This document shows, piece by piece, positions 52,414-64,000 of a stretch of DNA of 64,000 bases. How positions within the stretch are numbered: the stretch's first letter is position 1; each line of letters starts with the position of its first letter. The notes below the pieces were generated by a model, which saw nothing but the letters and a program-made list of their open reading frames with translations, was not told the origin of the DNA and did not search any database. The stretch is from Dioscorea cayenensis subsp. rotundata (Eukaryota > Streptophyta > Magnoliopsida > Dioscoreales > Dioscoreaceae). The stretch spans positions 18,181,688-18,245,687 of the forward strand of contig NC_052477.1 in assembly GCF_009730915.1 (NCBI RefSeq), read 5' to 3'. The translations under genes were made by a program, and so were the position numbers.

Positions 52414-55400
52414 TGATAAGTGTCTAAATGTACATGTTTGAGTGTACGTATTTGTTACCTCTTGTATTATCATTAGAATTGATTCTCGTTTTGTGCTTAA
52501 TTATGTGTTATTTGCTTTGCAGGGCACGGGAACACCATGGATGACACGAGGATATGATTCGGGTGAAAAAGAGAAGAAAACCAGGGGGCGGTACTGTAGG
52601 GGTATTCACTGTAGCAAAGTACATGTATCACCGACACTGTAGCAAGATTACTGTAGCTGTCACTATAGTACCTAGAGAGTTTTAAGTCAAGATTTAGATC
52701 ATGGCATACGGCCTCAATGCTGCCCGGTATAGAGCCTGGGATGATCACTGTAGCTATAATAGAAGATATTTACTTGATGGAGTTTGCCTACCCCAAATAG
52801 TGTCAATGTTGAGCTCCATAGCGAGTGGTATGGCACTCAGGATGGAGGCCATAGTGAGTGGTATCGCACTCAGGATAGAGGCCATAGAGAGTGGTATAGC
52901 ACTTGGTATAGCACTCATGATTGGGGCCATAGGGAGTGGTATAGCACTCGGGATGGAGGCCATCAATGGGGTATGATAAATGGTATATAGAGGGATTTTT
53001 GGAAATAGATTGGGGATTTTTTTTGGCTGGACTTCTTGGAGACTCTAGGGCAGACTTTTGAAGGGTTTTTGGCAGCCATCACTTGGAGGAAGGAGAGAAA
53101 CGAAGACACCAATCTTTCAGAAAGTTTGGCTTGAAGCTTTGGAAGATCAAGAGCTTGAACTTAAAGGGGAAGCCTCATCATCAAAGGAGGAGAAGCATTC
53201 GGCATCTCTAGGGCTAGAAGAAGCATCATTCGGCCGGCATTCTCTCTCCTCTTCATCATTCGGACTAGGGAGTGTCATTTATGCATTTACTTCTTGCTTT
53301 TGTTGTGTTTGAGATACCTATTTGTATGATGGCACACTAGACCCCCAAGGGCGCCAAATGTAGGTGAACCTTGGGGGGTTCATCTTGTATTTTGGATGCT
53401 ACATTTATATTTGATATGCATTGGTGTGATTTATGATTTGGCTCATTGTGTTTCATGCCTAGAACTATTATGTGGAGAAATCCTTAGTTCTTGTTTGAGT
53501 TGTACATGTGGACGTGACCTACTCGCGTGTATAATGAGCGATCCGCAAGTACACGGAGTCATCAAGTAATACCTCTCGTGCAAGCACGAGAGGGTCGTAT
53601 TCCCTGGGCCCAAGGAGCTACTATTACTTCCCTGTCGTCTATTTCCTAGCCTAACACTCCGAAAGATGAATAGTAATTATAAATAGAGAAAGAATTAACT
53701 ACAATGAAATCCGGGGTACTACTACACACAATACGAACTCAAGGGAGAATCAAACAGATGAAGTGAGTGATTTGGACAACGAATCCCCCTAGGGTTGTCA
53801 TTAGGTCCCTGAATTTAGGATGAAATGCGAGATGGTAGTTGGGCCAAGAGAATCCTAAATTAGCTCAACCCGATGGTCACGGCAATTGAACCCCTAATCC
53901 CATACAAGTATTGGGTCAGAATCGCTTCGCCCAAATCCTCGTATGATTGCATTACACTCGTGGAAATCTCTAATCGTGGTCGATACTCAAAACTAGGTCC
54001 AACCCCTAATTGTCTGGAGGGTACAAAAATACCCGATGGTCACGGTGTATTTGTACATGCATCCCTTCCAAGCCAAGTGTGTCTAGTACAAAGGGCGATG
54101 GTCACGCAACCAAGTACAACCTAGAAGTTGAAATACGTGAGTTCTCATGCAAATCAACACATCAAAGTACACAAGACTTGAACCACAAACTACAAGTTTC
54201 CATAAAAGAAATACAACATCCAACAATACATCAATAAAGATGATCATCCAAATTACAAACAATCAACCCTAGAGTTCATCATATCCAAATCACAAATAAG
54301 TTAGTGCCTCATGAAAAGAGGACCACTCATACAAATCCAAGGAACAAATAAAGAAGAAGAGAAGTAAGAACTACTCCCTCTAGCTTTAGATCCCCTTAGA
54401 TGGTGAAGATCTTGAAGATTTGAAGAGATCTCTCCTCAAATGATACTTTTGATGACTAGGATCTTCTCCCTATCTTCTCCTTCAAAGTTTGTCTCCCTCT
54501 TGGTGAAGCCTTGCGCAAATGAGATCGCCCGGTGGGAAGAGTGGGACGGCGGCCCTAGAGGCCCAAGAGAAAAAAACTCCCCAAAAACTCTCCCTTTGCC
54601 CTAGAAAATCATGTTCTATTTAAATCCCGTCAGTCCATGCGGGCATCCATGCGGGCGCATGGAGCCCGTGAAGCTCACAGCCAAATGCCCAGAAAACATG
54701 CTGGTGCTACAGTACTCAGCTACACTGTTTTAGCTACAGTGTTTCTTCTACAGTGTTTTGTTACAGTACCGAGGGTTGTGAAATTCCAGCAAACCTCACG
54801 GGCACCCATGCGGGCGCATGGAGCCCGTGAAGCTCACAGCCAAATGCCCGCATCATAAATAGTGATCAGCTACATTAACGCTACAGTGCTGGGACCCCAA
54901 AAATGCCGTTTTCGATGTCGAATTCATCTAATTTGCATTTTTGAGCTACATTCGGCACATTTATGATCTGCAACACCAAAAGAACAAATTTATACTCAAA
55001 CGGGCATCAATTCATCAAGATATACACAAATAATACAAGATCAATATGTATAAAATACGTACATTTAGGGGTTTATCAGTGTATTAGATCGTTAATGAGC
55101 TAATGGGGGTATTTGTTGACCAACATACCGAGAAATTGGGTGTAGGTAGCCCCTCTGAACCATGAGGATAAACTTAGGTTAAGTGTGTCCTTGTTGCGTG
55201 ATCTCCATTCACTTAATGCAATCGTAGGGATATGATTAAGGAGAGATCCTTGTCATCATTTGTACGGGATTAGGGTTTAGCCGCTGAGAAATTGGGGTTG
55301 AACTATTGTTGAGGTCCGTCGGTCTAAATCACCCGTGCCATGTATTTTCATGCATCCTTATATGTTGATGACCACTCTTGGGAATCCTCATCCCTAGGCC

Positions 55401-55631
55401 TATTCTTATCATCATTGCTCTTGTGATTTTCTTGCTTGACTTGGTGTTGTTACACTTGTGTTTTATTTACAATCTTGCTTGTATTAGATTAGTATACGAT
55501 GCTTGAATTGTAAGGTTAGAAAGTGAGTGATGGAGGAGTAATAGGAGCTCCTTAACCCCGTGGAATACGATCCTTGGGCTTTTGCTCAAGGTATTACTTG
55601 GCGACCCCGTACACTTGCGGGTGATCAATCA
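52414..55631 (+). repeat. A2 5' LTR, interrupted by D2
   Basis: TGATAAGTGTC to GATCAATCA with the 33-bp repeat block at 52816-52965. Net length is about 1.67 kb once D2 and its duplication are ignored. Confidence 0.88.
53532..55078 (-). mobile_element. Solo LTR D2, minus strand
   Basis: 1547 bp, start TAATGAGCGATCCGC (first dinucleotide changed from TG) and end GTTTATCA, with duplication GTGTA at 53527-53531 and 55079-55083. Contains GATGGTCACGG words, CTACAGT words and CATGCGGGCGCATGG / GGAGCCCGTG inverted repeats (54636-54672 and 54808-54833). No internal region. Confidence 0.88.
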
Positions 55632-55637
55632 AGTTTT

Positions 55638-55655
55638 TGGCGCCATTGCCGGGGA
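55638..55655 (+). other. A2 primer binding site (tRNA-Asp type)
   Basis: TGGCGCCATTGCCGGGGA, one base from the standard; differs from A1 at different positions. Confidence 0.85.
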
Positions 55656-55792
55656 AATTAAGGAATTCTAGGAAACTTCTAGCTTATTGCTCTAACCATT
55701 TTTTCTTTTCTTTTATTTCTTCCTTTCATTTGTCTTATTTTTTTCTTGAACTTAACTTTCTTTATCTTTCTTGACTTTGCAAGGTACTATGC

Positions 55793-56982
55793 ATGACACG
55801 AGCAAATCAATCAAATTTAGTTGCACAAGACAGTGAAATTGAGAGAACCTTGCATCAGAGACTTAGGGAAGTAGGCGAAAGCATTAGTGAAAGAAACATT
55901 GAAATTAAGGACACAGAATCTGTAATCATGGCCAAAGAAAGACGTACTTTATCCGAATATGAAAGGCCACAATTCACAGGTGAAGAATTTAGTGTGCAAG
56001 CCCATCCATCGCCACAAATAATTTTGAGATCAAGGCAAGCACCATCGGCATGGTCCAAAATTCAGTCCAATTTAATGGCCTTGCAAATGAAGATGCCCAT
56101 GATCATCTTTCCCGTTTCCTTCAAATTTGTTCTACCTTCAAGATAAACGGGGTGTCTGACGATGCGATCCGGCTACGATTATTTCCTTTCAGTTTGAGAG
56201 ATGGAGCATATCGGTGGCTCACATCCTTATCGCCGGGGTCGATCAAAACATGGAAAGATATGGTGGAGAAATTTTTGGGAAGGTATTTTCCTCCTAGCAA
56301 AGCGGCGAAGCTGAGGCAAGAAATTTCGGCATTCAAACAAGGAGAGTCGGAGACACTATTTGAAGCTTATGAGAGATTCAAGGACCTTCTTCGAAGATGC
56401 CCCCATCATGGCTTTGCTTCTTGGATGCGGGTTCAGATCATCTACAATGGGTTGAATTATGCAACTCGTCAATTAATTGATGCCGTAGCGGGTGGATCTC
56501 TTAGTAACAAGTACCATGATGAGGCAGAGCAACTCCTTGAATCAATGGCAAGCAATGAGTCTCATTGGGCCTCAAGAGGTGCACCACAAAAAGGGGTCGG
56601 AATCTATGAAGTCAATGCTAATGATGCTTTTGCCGCAAAGGTTGATGTGTTGTCTCGAAAGCTAGACATGCTCATGGGTAGTAGCTCGAAGTCAGAATCG
56701 GTGATGAGTTGTAGCACTTGTGGTGGAGGGCATGGAGTCTCCCAATGTCCTATTGCTAGTTCCTCAGTCGCCCCTATTGAGAATGTTGATTATATTGGGG
56801 ACAAAGGCCACAAGGGAATCCCTACAGCGCAACTTATGATCCGGGGTGGAAATACCACCCAAACTTTTCATGGAATCAGGGGCAACAACAGAAAGATGCA
56901 CCACCTCCACAAGGTTCCCAAATGCAACAACCAATATTGGAGAAGAGGTTCACTACTGAAGATGTACTTGCCAAGTTCATGA
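55793..56982 (+). pseudogene. A2 gag
   Basis: ATG at 55793 starts [20 protein letters not shown]; this start is lost in A1. A one-base deletion at about 56000 shifts the frame, which resumes in 56050-56982 with the gag domain ([50 protein letters not shown]). The zinc knuckle CSTCGGGHGVSQC is complete, as CX2CX3HX4C. The frame after the knuckle departs from the conserved Gag tail near 56790. Confidence 0.88.
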
Positions 56983-58505
56983 TTAACACTGAATCAAGAT
57001 TCAACAGCATAACTAGCAGTATGGATACTCAGTTCAGTAAGGTGAATGCTCAGCTTGCTCAACATGCCTGACAGTTCAATGAGATTGGCTCCATTTTGAG
57101 AAACCTTCAAGCTTCTGTACAATCCCTTGAGCACCGAGTGGGGCAGCTTGCTAAAGCTAATTCTGAGCGACCTTCAGGTAGTCTCCCTAGCAACACTGAG
57201 GAGAACCCAAGAGAGCACTTGAAGGCCATCACCCTTAGGAGAGGGAAACAGGTTGAGACAAGGGTCGGAGTTGACCCAAGTGTCAAGGAGACTAGGGTAG
57301 CCAAAGTGGAAGACCCTAACATAATGGAGAAAGTTATTGATAGAAGCAAGCAAAGTGAAGATAAGGAAATTCCATCAAAGGGTTCATCAAAGCCGTTGGA
57401 ATACAAACCTCCAATTCCTTACCCGGCTAGATTGAAGCAAGATAAGGAGGATGCTCAATTCAGAAAATTCATCAACATCTTCAAGCAACTCCACATAAAC
57501 ATCCCGATAGTGGAAGCTTTAACTTAAATTCCCAAGTATGCCAAGTTCTTGAAAGAATTGCTAACAAACAAGAGAAAGTTGGAAGAAGAGGGCACAGTGG
57601 CACTCACGGGAAATTGCTCGGCCATTTTGGAGAAAAAGCTCCCACAAAAATTGAAGGATCCGGGAAGCTTCATAATCCCATGTGTATTTGAGGGTGGAGT
57701 GCAAGAAAATGCCCTTGCAGACTCGGGGGCAAGCATTAATGTTATGCCCTACACCATGTACGTGAAGCTTGGTCTTGATGAACTTAGACCCACAAGAATG
57801 ATTTTACAATTGGCGGATCGATCAACAAGGAAGCCTCGTGGAATTGTAGAAGATGTGATTATCCGGGTGGACAAATTTGTTTTTCCGGTGGATTTTGTCA
57901 TCATGGATATTGATGAAGATGTGGAGACACCGTTGATTCTTGGTCGGCCATTCCTCACTACCTCCGGTGCCCTAATTGACCTTAAAGGAGGAAAATTAAC
58001 ATTAAGAGTTGGTGAGGAAGAAGCAGTGTACACTCTACTGGCGGCCATGAAACACTCTTTAGACCATGATGGCATGTTTTATTTTGTTGATAAAACTGAA
58101 CTTTTAATTTCTGATTGTGTGCAGGAAGTATTATCATTAAACCCATTGGATGAGTACTTGGGAGAGCTAGAAAATGAAGATCAAGAAGAACCTCACTCTC
58201 CTCTTCCAAGTTCCAATTTGAAGTGGCCAATGGAGAAGGTTATGTGCACCAATGCCAAAGAAAAAGAAAAGAAAGATTCAATGTTGAAAAAGATTTGGAG
58301 GGAGGTTCGGGGAAAGAAGAAGAAAGCTAGTACTCATTCTCATCAAACACCTCAAGAAAAGAAGGTACAATCTTCACCTTCCTTTGTTCATGAAAAGTGT
58401 GAAATTCATTCATTGATGTCTTTGAATTTACCGGGAAGAAACAACAACAATTCAATGATGACCGGGGGAAATTTCAAACTATTCGAGCCTCCATTAGGTA
58501 AGTAA
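56940..58505 (+). pseudogene. A2 gag C-terminus and aspartic protease
   Basis: EKRFTTEDVLAKFMINTESR begins the tail; a TGA near 57068 and a TAA at 57525-57527 (CAA in A1) interrupt it. Frame 57549-58505 then runs 318 codons through ALADSGASINVMPYTMYVKL, with the catalytic DSG intact, LILGRPFLTTSGALI, and on without a break into the Lys-rich tail that is separated in A1. This is the best preserved protease in the window and a useful reference for the others. Confidence 0.9.
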
Positions 58506-58866
58506 CAAGGTACGTCAAGCTTGTGACGTTAAACAAGCGCTTCTTGGGGGGAAACCCAAGCATTCGTCGGTTTGTTTTCATGTTTGTGGGTTCCTTGTGT
58601 TCATGTTCTTGTTATTTTTCGTATTTTCTTAGAGTTGTTAATTTGAATAAGTCCATGCTCTCATTATTTTGTTTATCATGATCATTGTCCATGTGGTTGT
58701 TCACTTGATTTTATGGTGGAGTTGCACTTGTTTGGGCTATCATTTTATGTGTTAGATCATAACTTTGAGCCATTATTTCATGGTGGAGATGATTTTAGAA
58801 CCTTTTGTAACCATGGCCATGTGTTTGGAAAAGCAAAGAAGTCTTTAAATCAAGTTTTTAGGGCCT
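58506..58866 (+). other. A2 internal spacer
   Basis: Non-coding. The TTAAACAAGCGCTTCTTGGG motif lies just after the protease stop. No pol motif. Confidence 0.55.
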
Positions 58867-59090
58867 CACGGCCTCTATGGGCAGCTCATAGAGGCCGCGA
58901 GAAAATTCCAGAAGCTTTTCACTACTCCTCGCGGGCTCTATGAGGAGTGCATAGAGACCATCAAGAAAATTCAGAAATTTTACACTACTCCTCGTGGGCT
59001 CTATGAGGAGTGCATAGAGACCATCAAGAAAATCCAAAAACTTTTCACTACTCCTCGCGGGCTTTATGAGCACCTCATAGAGACCGTGAA
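58867..59090. repeat. 63-bp tandem hairpin repeats, four units (A2)
   Basis: Units start (CTCTATG) at 58873, 58936, 58999 and, as CTTTATG, at 59062, with the same 63-bp period and inverted repeats as in A1. One unit fewer than A1. The minus-strand frame 59106-58858 is open with a 21-residue repeat. Confidence 0.9.
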
Positions 59091-59620
59091 GACCCTTTTT
59101 CTTCATGAGGACCTTGTCAACTTGTCTCTCTCCTCATTCTTCTTCTTCTCCAACCGTGACCTAGCCTCCATGATCTACCTCTCCATGGCCGGATCTCACT
59201 AAATACCACTCTAAATCATCTCCACATCTCCTTGGGAAGTAGATCTAGTGTTCTTCTTCAAGCTCCACTCTAGTGCTCTCCTCCTTTGTTGGTATGAAGC
59301 TTATTGTGAATGAAAAATTTTCATTTTCTTTTTCTTCTTGCTTTCTTGAGTTTTTTTGTGGATTGTTTCAAGCTTTTTAGCTTGTATTTTTGTGAGTATG
59401 AACATCATGTATTTGATTGATCTCGAATTTATGTACAAAAATTTTTTTCAAATTCATGATGTTGGGGAAACTCTTGCAAATTGAATAGTATCCATACGGG
59501 CTCCTTATGCCCATATGGATCCTATTCACCCCATTTTCTTCATGTTTCATCACTTTTCATGCCACATGATACACTCTCTTGGATTCCTTTCATTCTTATT
59601 TGAATTTTTATTGATGTAGG

Positions 59621-59833
59621 AATGCCACAAGTCAAGGAACTTGCCTCCAAACGTCCGAGAAACACAATGCCAACCCTAAAGAACCACACTTTAAGCATGC
59701 TCATCATATGACGAAGTGTAGAGTTTCGAAGACCAAACTATGTGGCACACTTCATCACATAGATTGGGGTATTTTGGAGACATTTGGGATGGATGAACAA
59801 TTCAAGGAATTACTTTCACATGGGTTTTGGTGA
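59621..59833 (+). pseudogene. A2 70-codon frame behind a splice acceptor
   Basis: Same length and end as the A1 frame, preceded by GATGTAGG at 59613-59620. It retains KTKLCGTLHHIDWGILETFG. Some replacements differ from A1 (for example CRVSKT for CGVWKT). Function unknown. Confidence 0.45.
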
Positions 59834-61425
59834 ATCTATTCTCAATTGATGATCATACCTTTTACCAATTTACTTTGGAGGTTTTGAACAATTTTGAAGC
59901 ACACCATGACAACCACATCTTCAACATCTTGTGATGACTACTTGGACATTTGAGCATGGACATTTGCTTTATTTCTTTAGTTTGTTGTTTTGCTTTACTC
60001 TTTGCAAGTGTGTTTGTTTGGTATTTAATAAGTTGGTAAGGGGATGCCCTACCAAACTTGTGTAGAACTCTACTACTCTTTATCTAGTATTTTTGTTTGT
60101 TGACTACTTCCTATTATTTATTCTTGCAATCTTAATTTTTGTTTGGATTGATGATGCACCTTATGCCTTGCAGGGCATTAAGGGAGCTTGGTGAGCCTCC
60201 CCACATTCCCTGGAGGCCGGACCCGACATGAAACGCTTGTGACACCTTTGGTTCGGGTCAATCCTTACCGTGTGCATAAGATTAACCAGGGAAGTTTGTT
60301 CCACCCTCCTCCATTGTTTTCATTGCATATATTACCATGCTTTTCATGATTAGTGTACGTTGGGGACAATGTACATCACTAGGTGGGGGATGGGTGTATT
60401 TTATGATCTAGGTTATTATTTGCATGCTAGTTTACCCATGATGGCTTGTTCATTATTGTAAGACTCTTATAGCATGGATTAATGATTGATTTGAGTTACA
60501 TATTTGTTGTTGTACTCTATTGAATCATGTTTCACCTCTAGTACTATCTTGTGCACTGGATCTTGTGTTGATGCCCTGGGAATAGCCAACATGACTACTC
60601 TATCTCTCTTGATTGCTTAACACACAACTTTGACTACTTGGCCTTAGAATTCTAAGTTCTTTCTTTCAATGAACTCTTAAGAACTTCCGAGTCTTGTTGA
60701 GCTAGCCCTAGTTTTGTGGCTTGAAGTGTAGTCTGAAGGCGTGATCTAGGGTGATTGTGAAAAATGAAAAAAAAAATGAAAATGAAAGAGAAATGAAAAA
60801 GTGAAAAGAGTAAAAAGAAAAATAAGTCTATGTCAGTATTCCTCTGCTAATGAAGCATGAATGCATCTATGTAGACTGTAATAGAGTAGTTGGGTGGCTC
60901 TTGTGCCTAACCAGCATGTGCACCCTCTAGAAAGATTTTTAGTGCAGTCTATGTTAGTCGGACTCGAAAAAGAAAGAAAACAAAATGGAATGAAAATAAA
61001 AACCCTAGTGATCTTTTTGGCTACCTACTAGAGGTTTTGAGAAGAATAGGGAAGTAGTTCGAGTTCAAGAGTTGGAAGGATCTTACTTGTTCATTGAAGT
61101 AGCGCTTAGCATTTTAGGACTTAGTACTCTTTGCAAGTGGAGTTATTAGCATCTAGAGCTGTACTCATTGGAGTCAGTAGGCTAGACCAAGTCAGGGTAG
61201 ATGAAATGCAAGGTTCACACACATGGCACAGACATATATGAGGTGAGACAAGATCTTTCTGTTATGCTTACTCCGTGTAACTCATCATCTAGTTATCATT
61301 TTCCATGCTTGTGGAGTCTTGTATTTATTTGAGCCAGAGGTGATACACTTAGCCACTTATCATTATCTTTGTTTTTCATGATGTGTTTGCTTGTGGACAA
61401 GCAAATGCTTAGGTGTGGGGATATT
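59834..61425 (+). other. A2 3' internal non-coding region and polypurine tract
   Basis: Contains the inverted repeat at 60354-60375 (one mismatch) and its G-rich follower, an A-rich tract (60763-60825) and, just before the LTR, AGGTGTGGGGATATT. No protein motif. Confidence 0.6.
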
Positions 61426-63022
61426 TGATAAGTGTCTAAATGTACGTATTTGAGTGTATGTATTTGTTACCTCCAGCATGTATTTTTATTAGAATTGATG
61501 CATGTTTTGTGCTTAATTGTGTGTTATTTGCTTTGCAGGGCACGAGAACACCATGGATGACACAAGGATATGATTCGGGTGAAAAAGAGAAGAAAACCAG
61601 GGCGCGGTACTATAGGGGTATTCACTGTAGCAAAGAACATGTAGCATCAACTCTGTAGCAAGATTACTGTAGCTGTCACTGTAGTACCTGGAGAGTTTTA
61701 AGTCAAGATTTGAATCATGGCATACGGCCTCAATACTGCCCGGTATAGAGCCCGGGATGATCACTATAGCTATAATAGAAGATATTTACTTGATGGAGTA
61801 TGCCTACCCCAAATAGTGTCAATGTTGAGCTCCATAGCGAGTGGTATGGCACTCAGGATGGAGGCGATAGTGAGTGGTATCGCACTCAGGATGGAGGCCA
61901 TAGAGAGTGGTATAGCACTTGGTATAGCACTCAGGATTGGGGCCATAGGGAGTGGTATAGCACTCGGGATGGAAGCCATCAAGGGGGTATGATGAGTGGT
62001 ATATAGAGGGATTTTTGGAAATAGATTGGGGACTTTTTTTGGCTGGACTTCTTGGAGACTCTAGGGCAGACTTTTGAAGGGTTTTTGGCAGCCATCACTT
62101 GGAGGAAGGAGAGAAACAAAGACACCAATCTTTCGGAGAGTTTGGCTTGAAGCTTGGGAAGATCAAGAGCTTGAACTTAAAGGGAAGCCTCATCATCAAA
62201 GAAGGAGAAGCATTCGGCATCTCTAGGGCTAGAAGAAGCATCATTCGGCCGGCATTCTCTCTCCTCTTCATCATTCGGACTAGGGAGTGTCATTTATGCA
62301 TTTACTTCTTGCTTTTTGTTGTGTTTGAGATACTTATTTGTATGATGGCACACTAGACCCCCAAGGTAGCTGGATGTAGGTGAACCTTGGGGGGTTCATC
62401 TTGTATTTTTGATGGTACATTTATATTTGATATGCATTGGTGTGATTTATGATTTGGCTCATTGTGTTTCATGCCTAGAACTATTATGTGGAGAAATCCT
62501 TAGTTCTTGTTTGAGTTGTACATGTAGACGTGACCTACTCGCGTGTACTAGATTGTTAATGAGCTAATAGGGGTATTTGTTGACCAACATGCCGAGAAAT
62601 TGGGTGTATGTAGCCCCTCCGAACCATGAGGATAAACTTAGGTTAAGTGTGTCCTTGTTGCGTGATCTCTATTCACTTAATGCAATCGTAGGAATATTAT
62701 TAAGGAGAGATCCTTGTCATCATTTGTACGGGATTAGGGTTTAGCCGCCGAGAAATTGGGGTTGAACTATTGTTGAGGTCCGATCGGTCTAAATCACCCG
62801 TGCCATGTATTTTCATGCATCCTTATATCTTGATGACCCCTCTTGGGAATCCTCATCCCTAGGCCTATTCTTATCATCATTGCTCTTGTGTTTTTCTTGC
62901 TTGACTTGGAGTTGTTACACTTGTGTTTTATTTACAATCTTGCTTGTATTAGATTAGTATACCATGCTTGAATTATAAGGTTAGAAAGTGAGTGATGGAG
63001 GAGTAATAGGAGCTCCTTAACC
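61426..63022 (+). repeat. A2 3' LTR, incomplete
   Basis: TGATAAGTGTC start and the family A LTR text including the 33-bp block at 61832-61980. The final bases, roughly 70-80 by comparison with the other copies, fall in the gap. Confidence 0.85.
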
Positions 63023-64000
63023 NNNNNNNNNNNNNNNNNNNNNNNNNNNNNNNNNNNNNNNNNNNNNNNNNNNNNNNNNNNNNNNNNNNNNNNNNNNNNN
63101 NNNNNNNNNNNNNNNNNNNNNNNNNNNNNNNNNNNNNNNNNNNNNNNNNNNNNNNNNNNNNNNNNNNNNNNNNNNNNNNNNNNNNNNNNNNNNNNNNNNN
63201 NNNNNNNNNNNNNNNNNNNNNNNNNNNNNNNNNNNNNNNNNNNNNNNNNNNNNNNNNNNNNNNNNNNNNNNNNNNNNNNNNNNNNNNNNNNNNNNNNNNN
63301 NNNNNNNNNNNNNNNNNNNNNNNNNNNNNNNNNNNNNNNNNNNNNNNNNNNNNNNNNNNNNNNNNNNNNNNNNNNNNNNNNNNNNNNNNNNNNNNNNNNN
63401 NNNNNNNNNNNNNNNNNNNNNNNNNNNNNNNNNNNNNNNNNNNNNNNNNNNNNNNNNNNNNNNNNNNNNNNNNNNNNNNNNNNNNNNNNNNNNNNNNNNN
63501 NNNNNNNNNNNNNNNNNNNNNNNNNNNNNNNNNNNNNNNNNNNNNNNNNNNNNNNNNNNNNNNNNNNNNNNNNNNNNNNNNNNNNNNNNNNNNNNNNNNN
63601 NNNNNNNNNNNNNNNNNNNNNNNNNNNNNNNNNNNNNNNNNNNNNNNNNNNNNNNNNNNNNNNNNNNNNNNNNNNNNNNNNNNNNNNNNNNNNNNNNNNN
63701 NNNNNNNNNNNNNNNNNNNNNNNNNNNNNNNNNNNNNNNNNNNNNNNNNNNNNNNNNNNNNNNNNNNNNNNNNNNNNNNNNNNNNNNNNNNNNNNNNNNN
63801 NNNNNNNNNNNNNNNNNNNNNNNNNNNNNNNNNNNNNNNNNNNNNNNNNNNNNNNNNNNNNNNNNNNNNNNNNNNNNNNNNNNNNNNNNNNNNNNNNNNN
63901 NNNNNNNNNNNNNNNNNNNNNNNNNNNNNNNNNNNNNNNNNNNNNNNNNNNNNNNNNNNNNNNNNNNNNNNNNNNNNNNNNNNNNNNNNNNNNNNNNNNN
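63023..64000. other. Assembly gap (N)
   Basis: 978 undetermined bases begin inside the A2 3' LTR, as expected where near-identical LTR copies prevent assembly. Confidence 1.

Larger units (their letters stand above)
52414..63022 (+). mobile_element. Family A2: non-autonomous Athila-type retrotransposon, right end in gap
   Basis: Same structure as A1, with a 5' LTR 52414-55631 (interrupted by D2) and a 3' LTR from 61426 running into the gap. Gag, protease, four 63-bp hairpin repeats, the 70-codon frame, inverted repeat and purine tract are all present; no pol. Its damage differs from that of A1, so the two copies decayed independently. The right duplication cannot be checked. Confidence 0.88.

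Overview
The window is nuclear DNA of a flowering plant. The left end carries intron-containing remnants of two plant plastid-protein genes, and the rest is nested plant LTR retrotransposons with a few DNA transposons. No bacterial operon, rRNA, tRNA or CRISPR is visible. I cannot name the species; the last 978 bases are an assembly gap.

Left part (1-5292). A region with CACTA-type subterminal repeats (474-958) is followed by a small non-autonomous hAT element (1663-2303, 8-bp target duplication). The last three coding exons of a chloroplast SRP receptor gene (cpFtsY) lie on the minus strand at 3245-3726. Further upstream on the same strand are pieces of a Shewanella-like protein phosphatase (SLP1-type) pseudogene, at 5073-5292 and 16296-16531.

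Middle-left (5293-16295). The SLP pseudogene is split by a chromovirus-type Ty3/gypsy retrotransposon on the minus strand (444-bp LTR, 5-bp duplication GAATG). Its left LTR has itself received a complete Copia element (5549-10230, twin 321-bp LTRs, duplication ACCCA) and a second hAT element (10278-11142, duplication CTCTAGAT). The uninterrupted right LTR of the chromovirus serves as the empty site for both insertions. All coding regions here are broken.

Right part (16532-63022). About 46 kb of Athila-lineage Ty3/gypsy elements with LTRs of roughly 1.5-1.9 kb that mostly start TGATAAGTG, and tRNA-Asp-type primer sites. I separate families A (full copies 16902-26103 and 52414-gap), B (26954-40742), C (one LTR split in three by A1 and B, plus a minus-strand piece), D (two solo LTRs) and E (41373-52085). 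Solo LTRs sit inside other elements: B' at 30525, D1 at 39103, A' at 41573, E' at 43786, D2 at 53532. The A, B and E copies keep gag and an aspartic protease, but I find no reverse transcriptase, RNase H or integrase in any of them. B and E also keep an Athila ORF-1-like, envelope-position reading frame, and A keeps a short 70-codon frame there. The space where pol would lie holds arrays of inverted-repeat modules: 63-bp hairpin repeats in A, and CACGGGCGTG/CACGCCCGTG palindromes in B and E.

The layout therefore records layered insertion. Defective gag-pro elements probably depended on autonomous Athila relatives elsewhere for reverse transcription and integration. The features most worth follow-up are the family-specific palindromic modules, the conserved 22-nt inverted repeat before the 3' LTR of A and B, and the clean empty-site and duplication evidence for insertion order.
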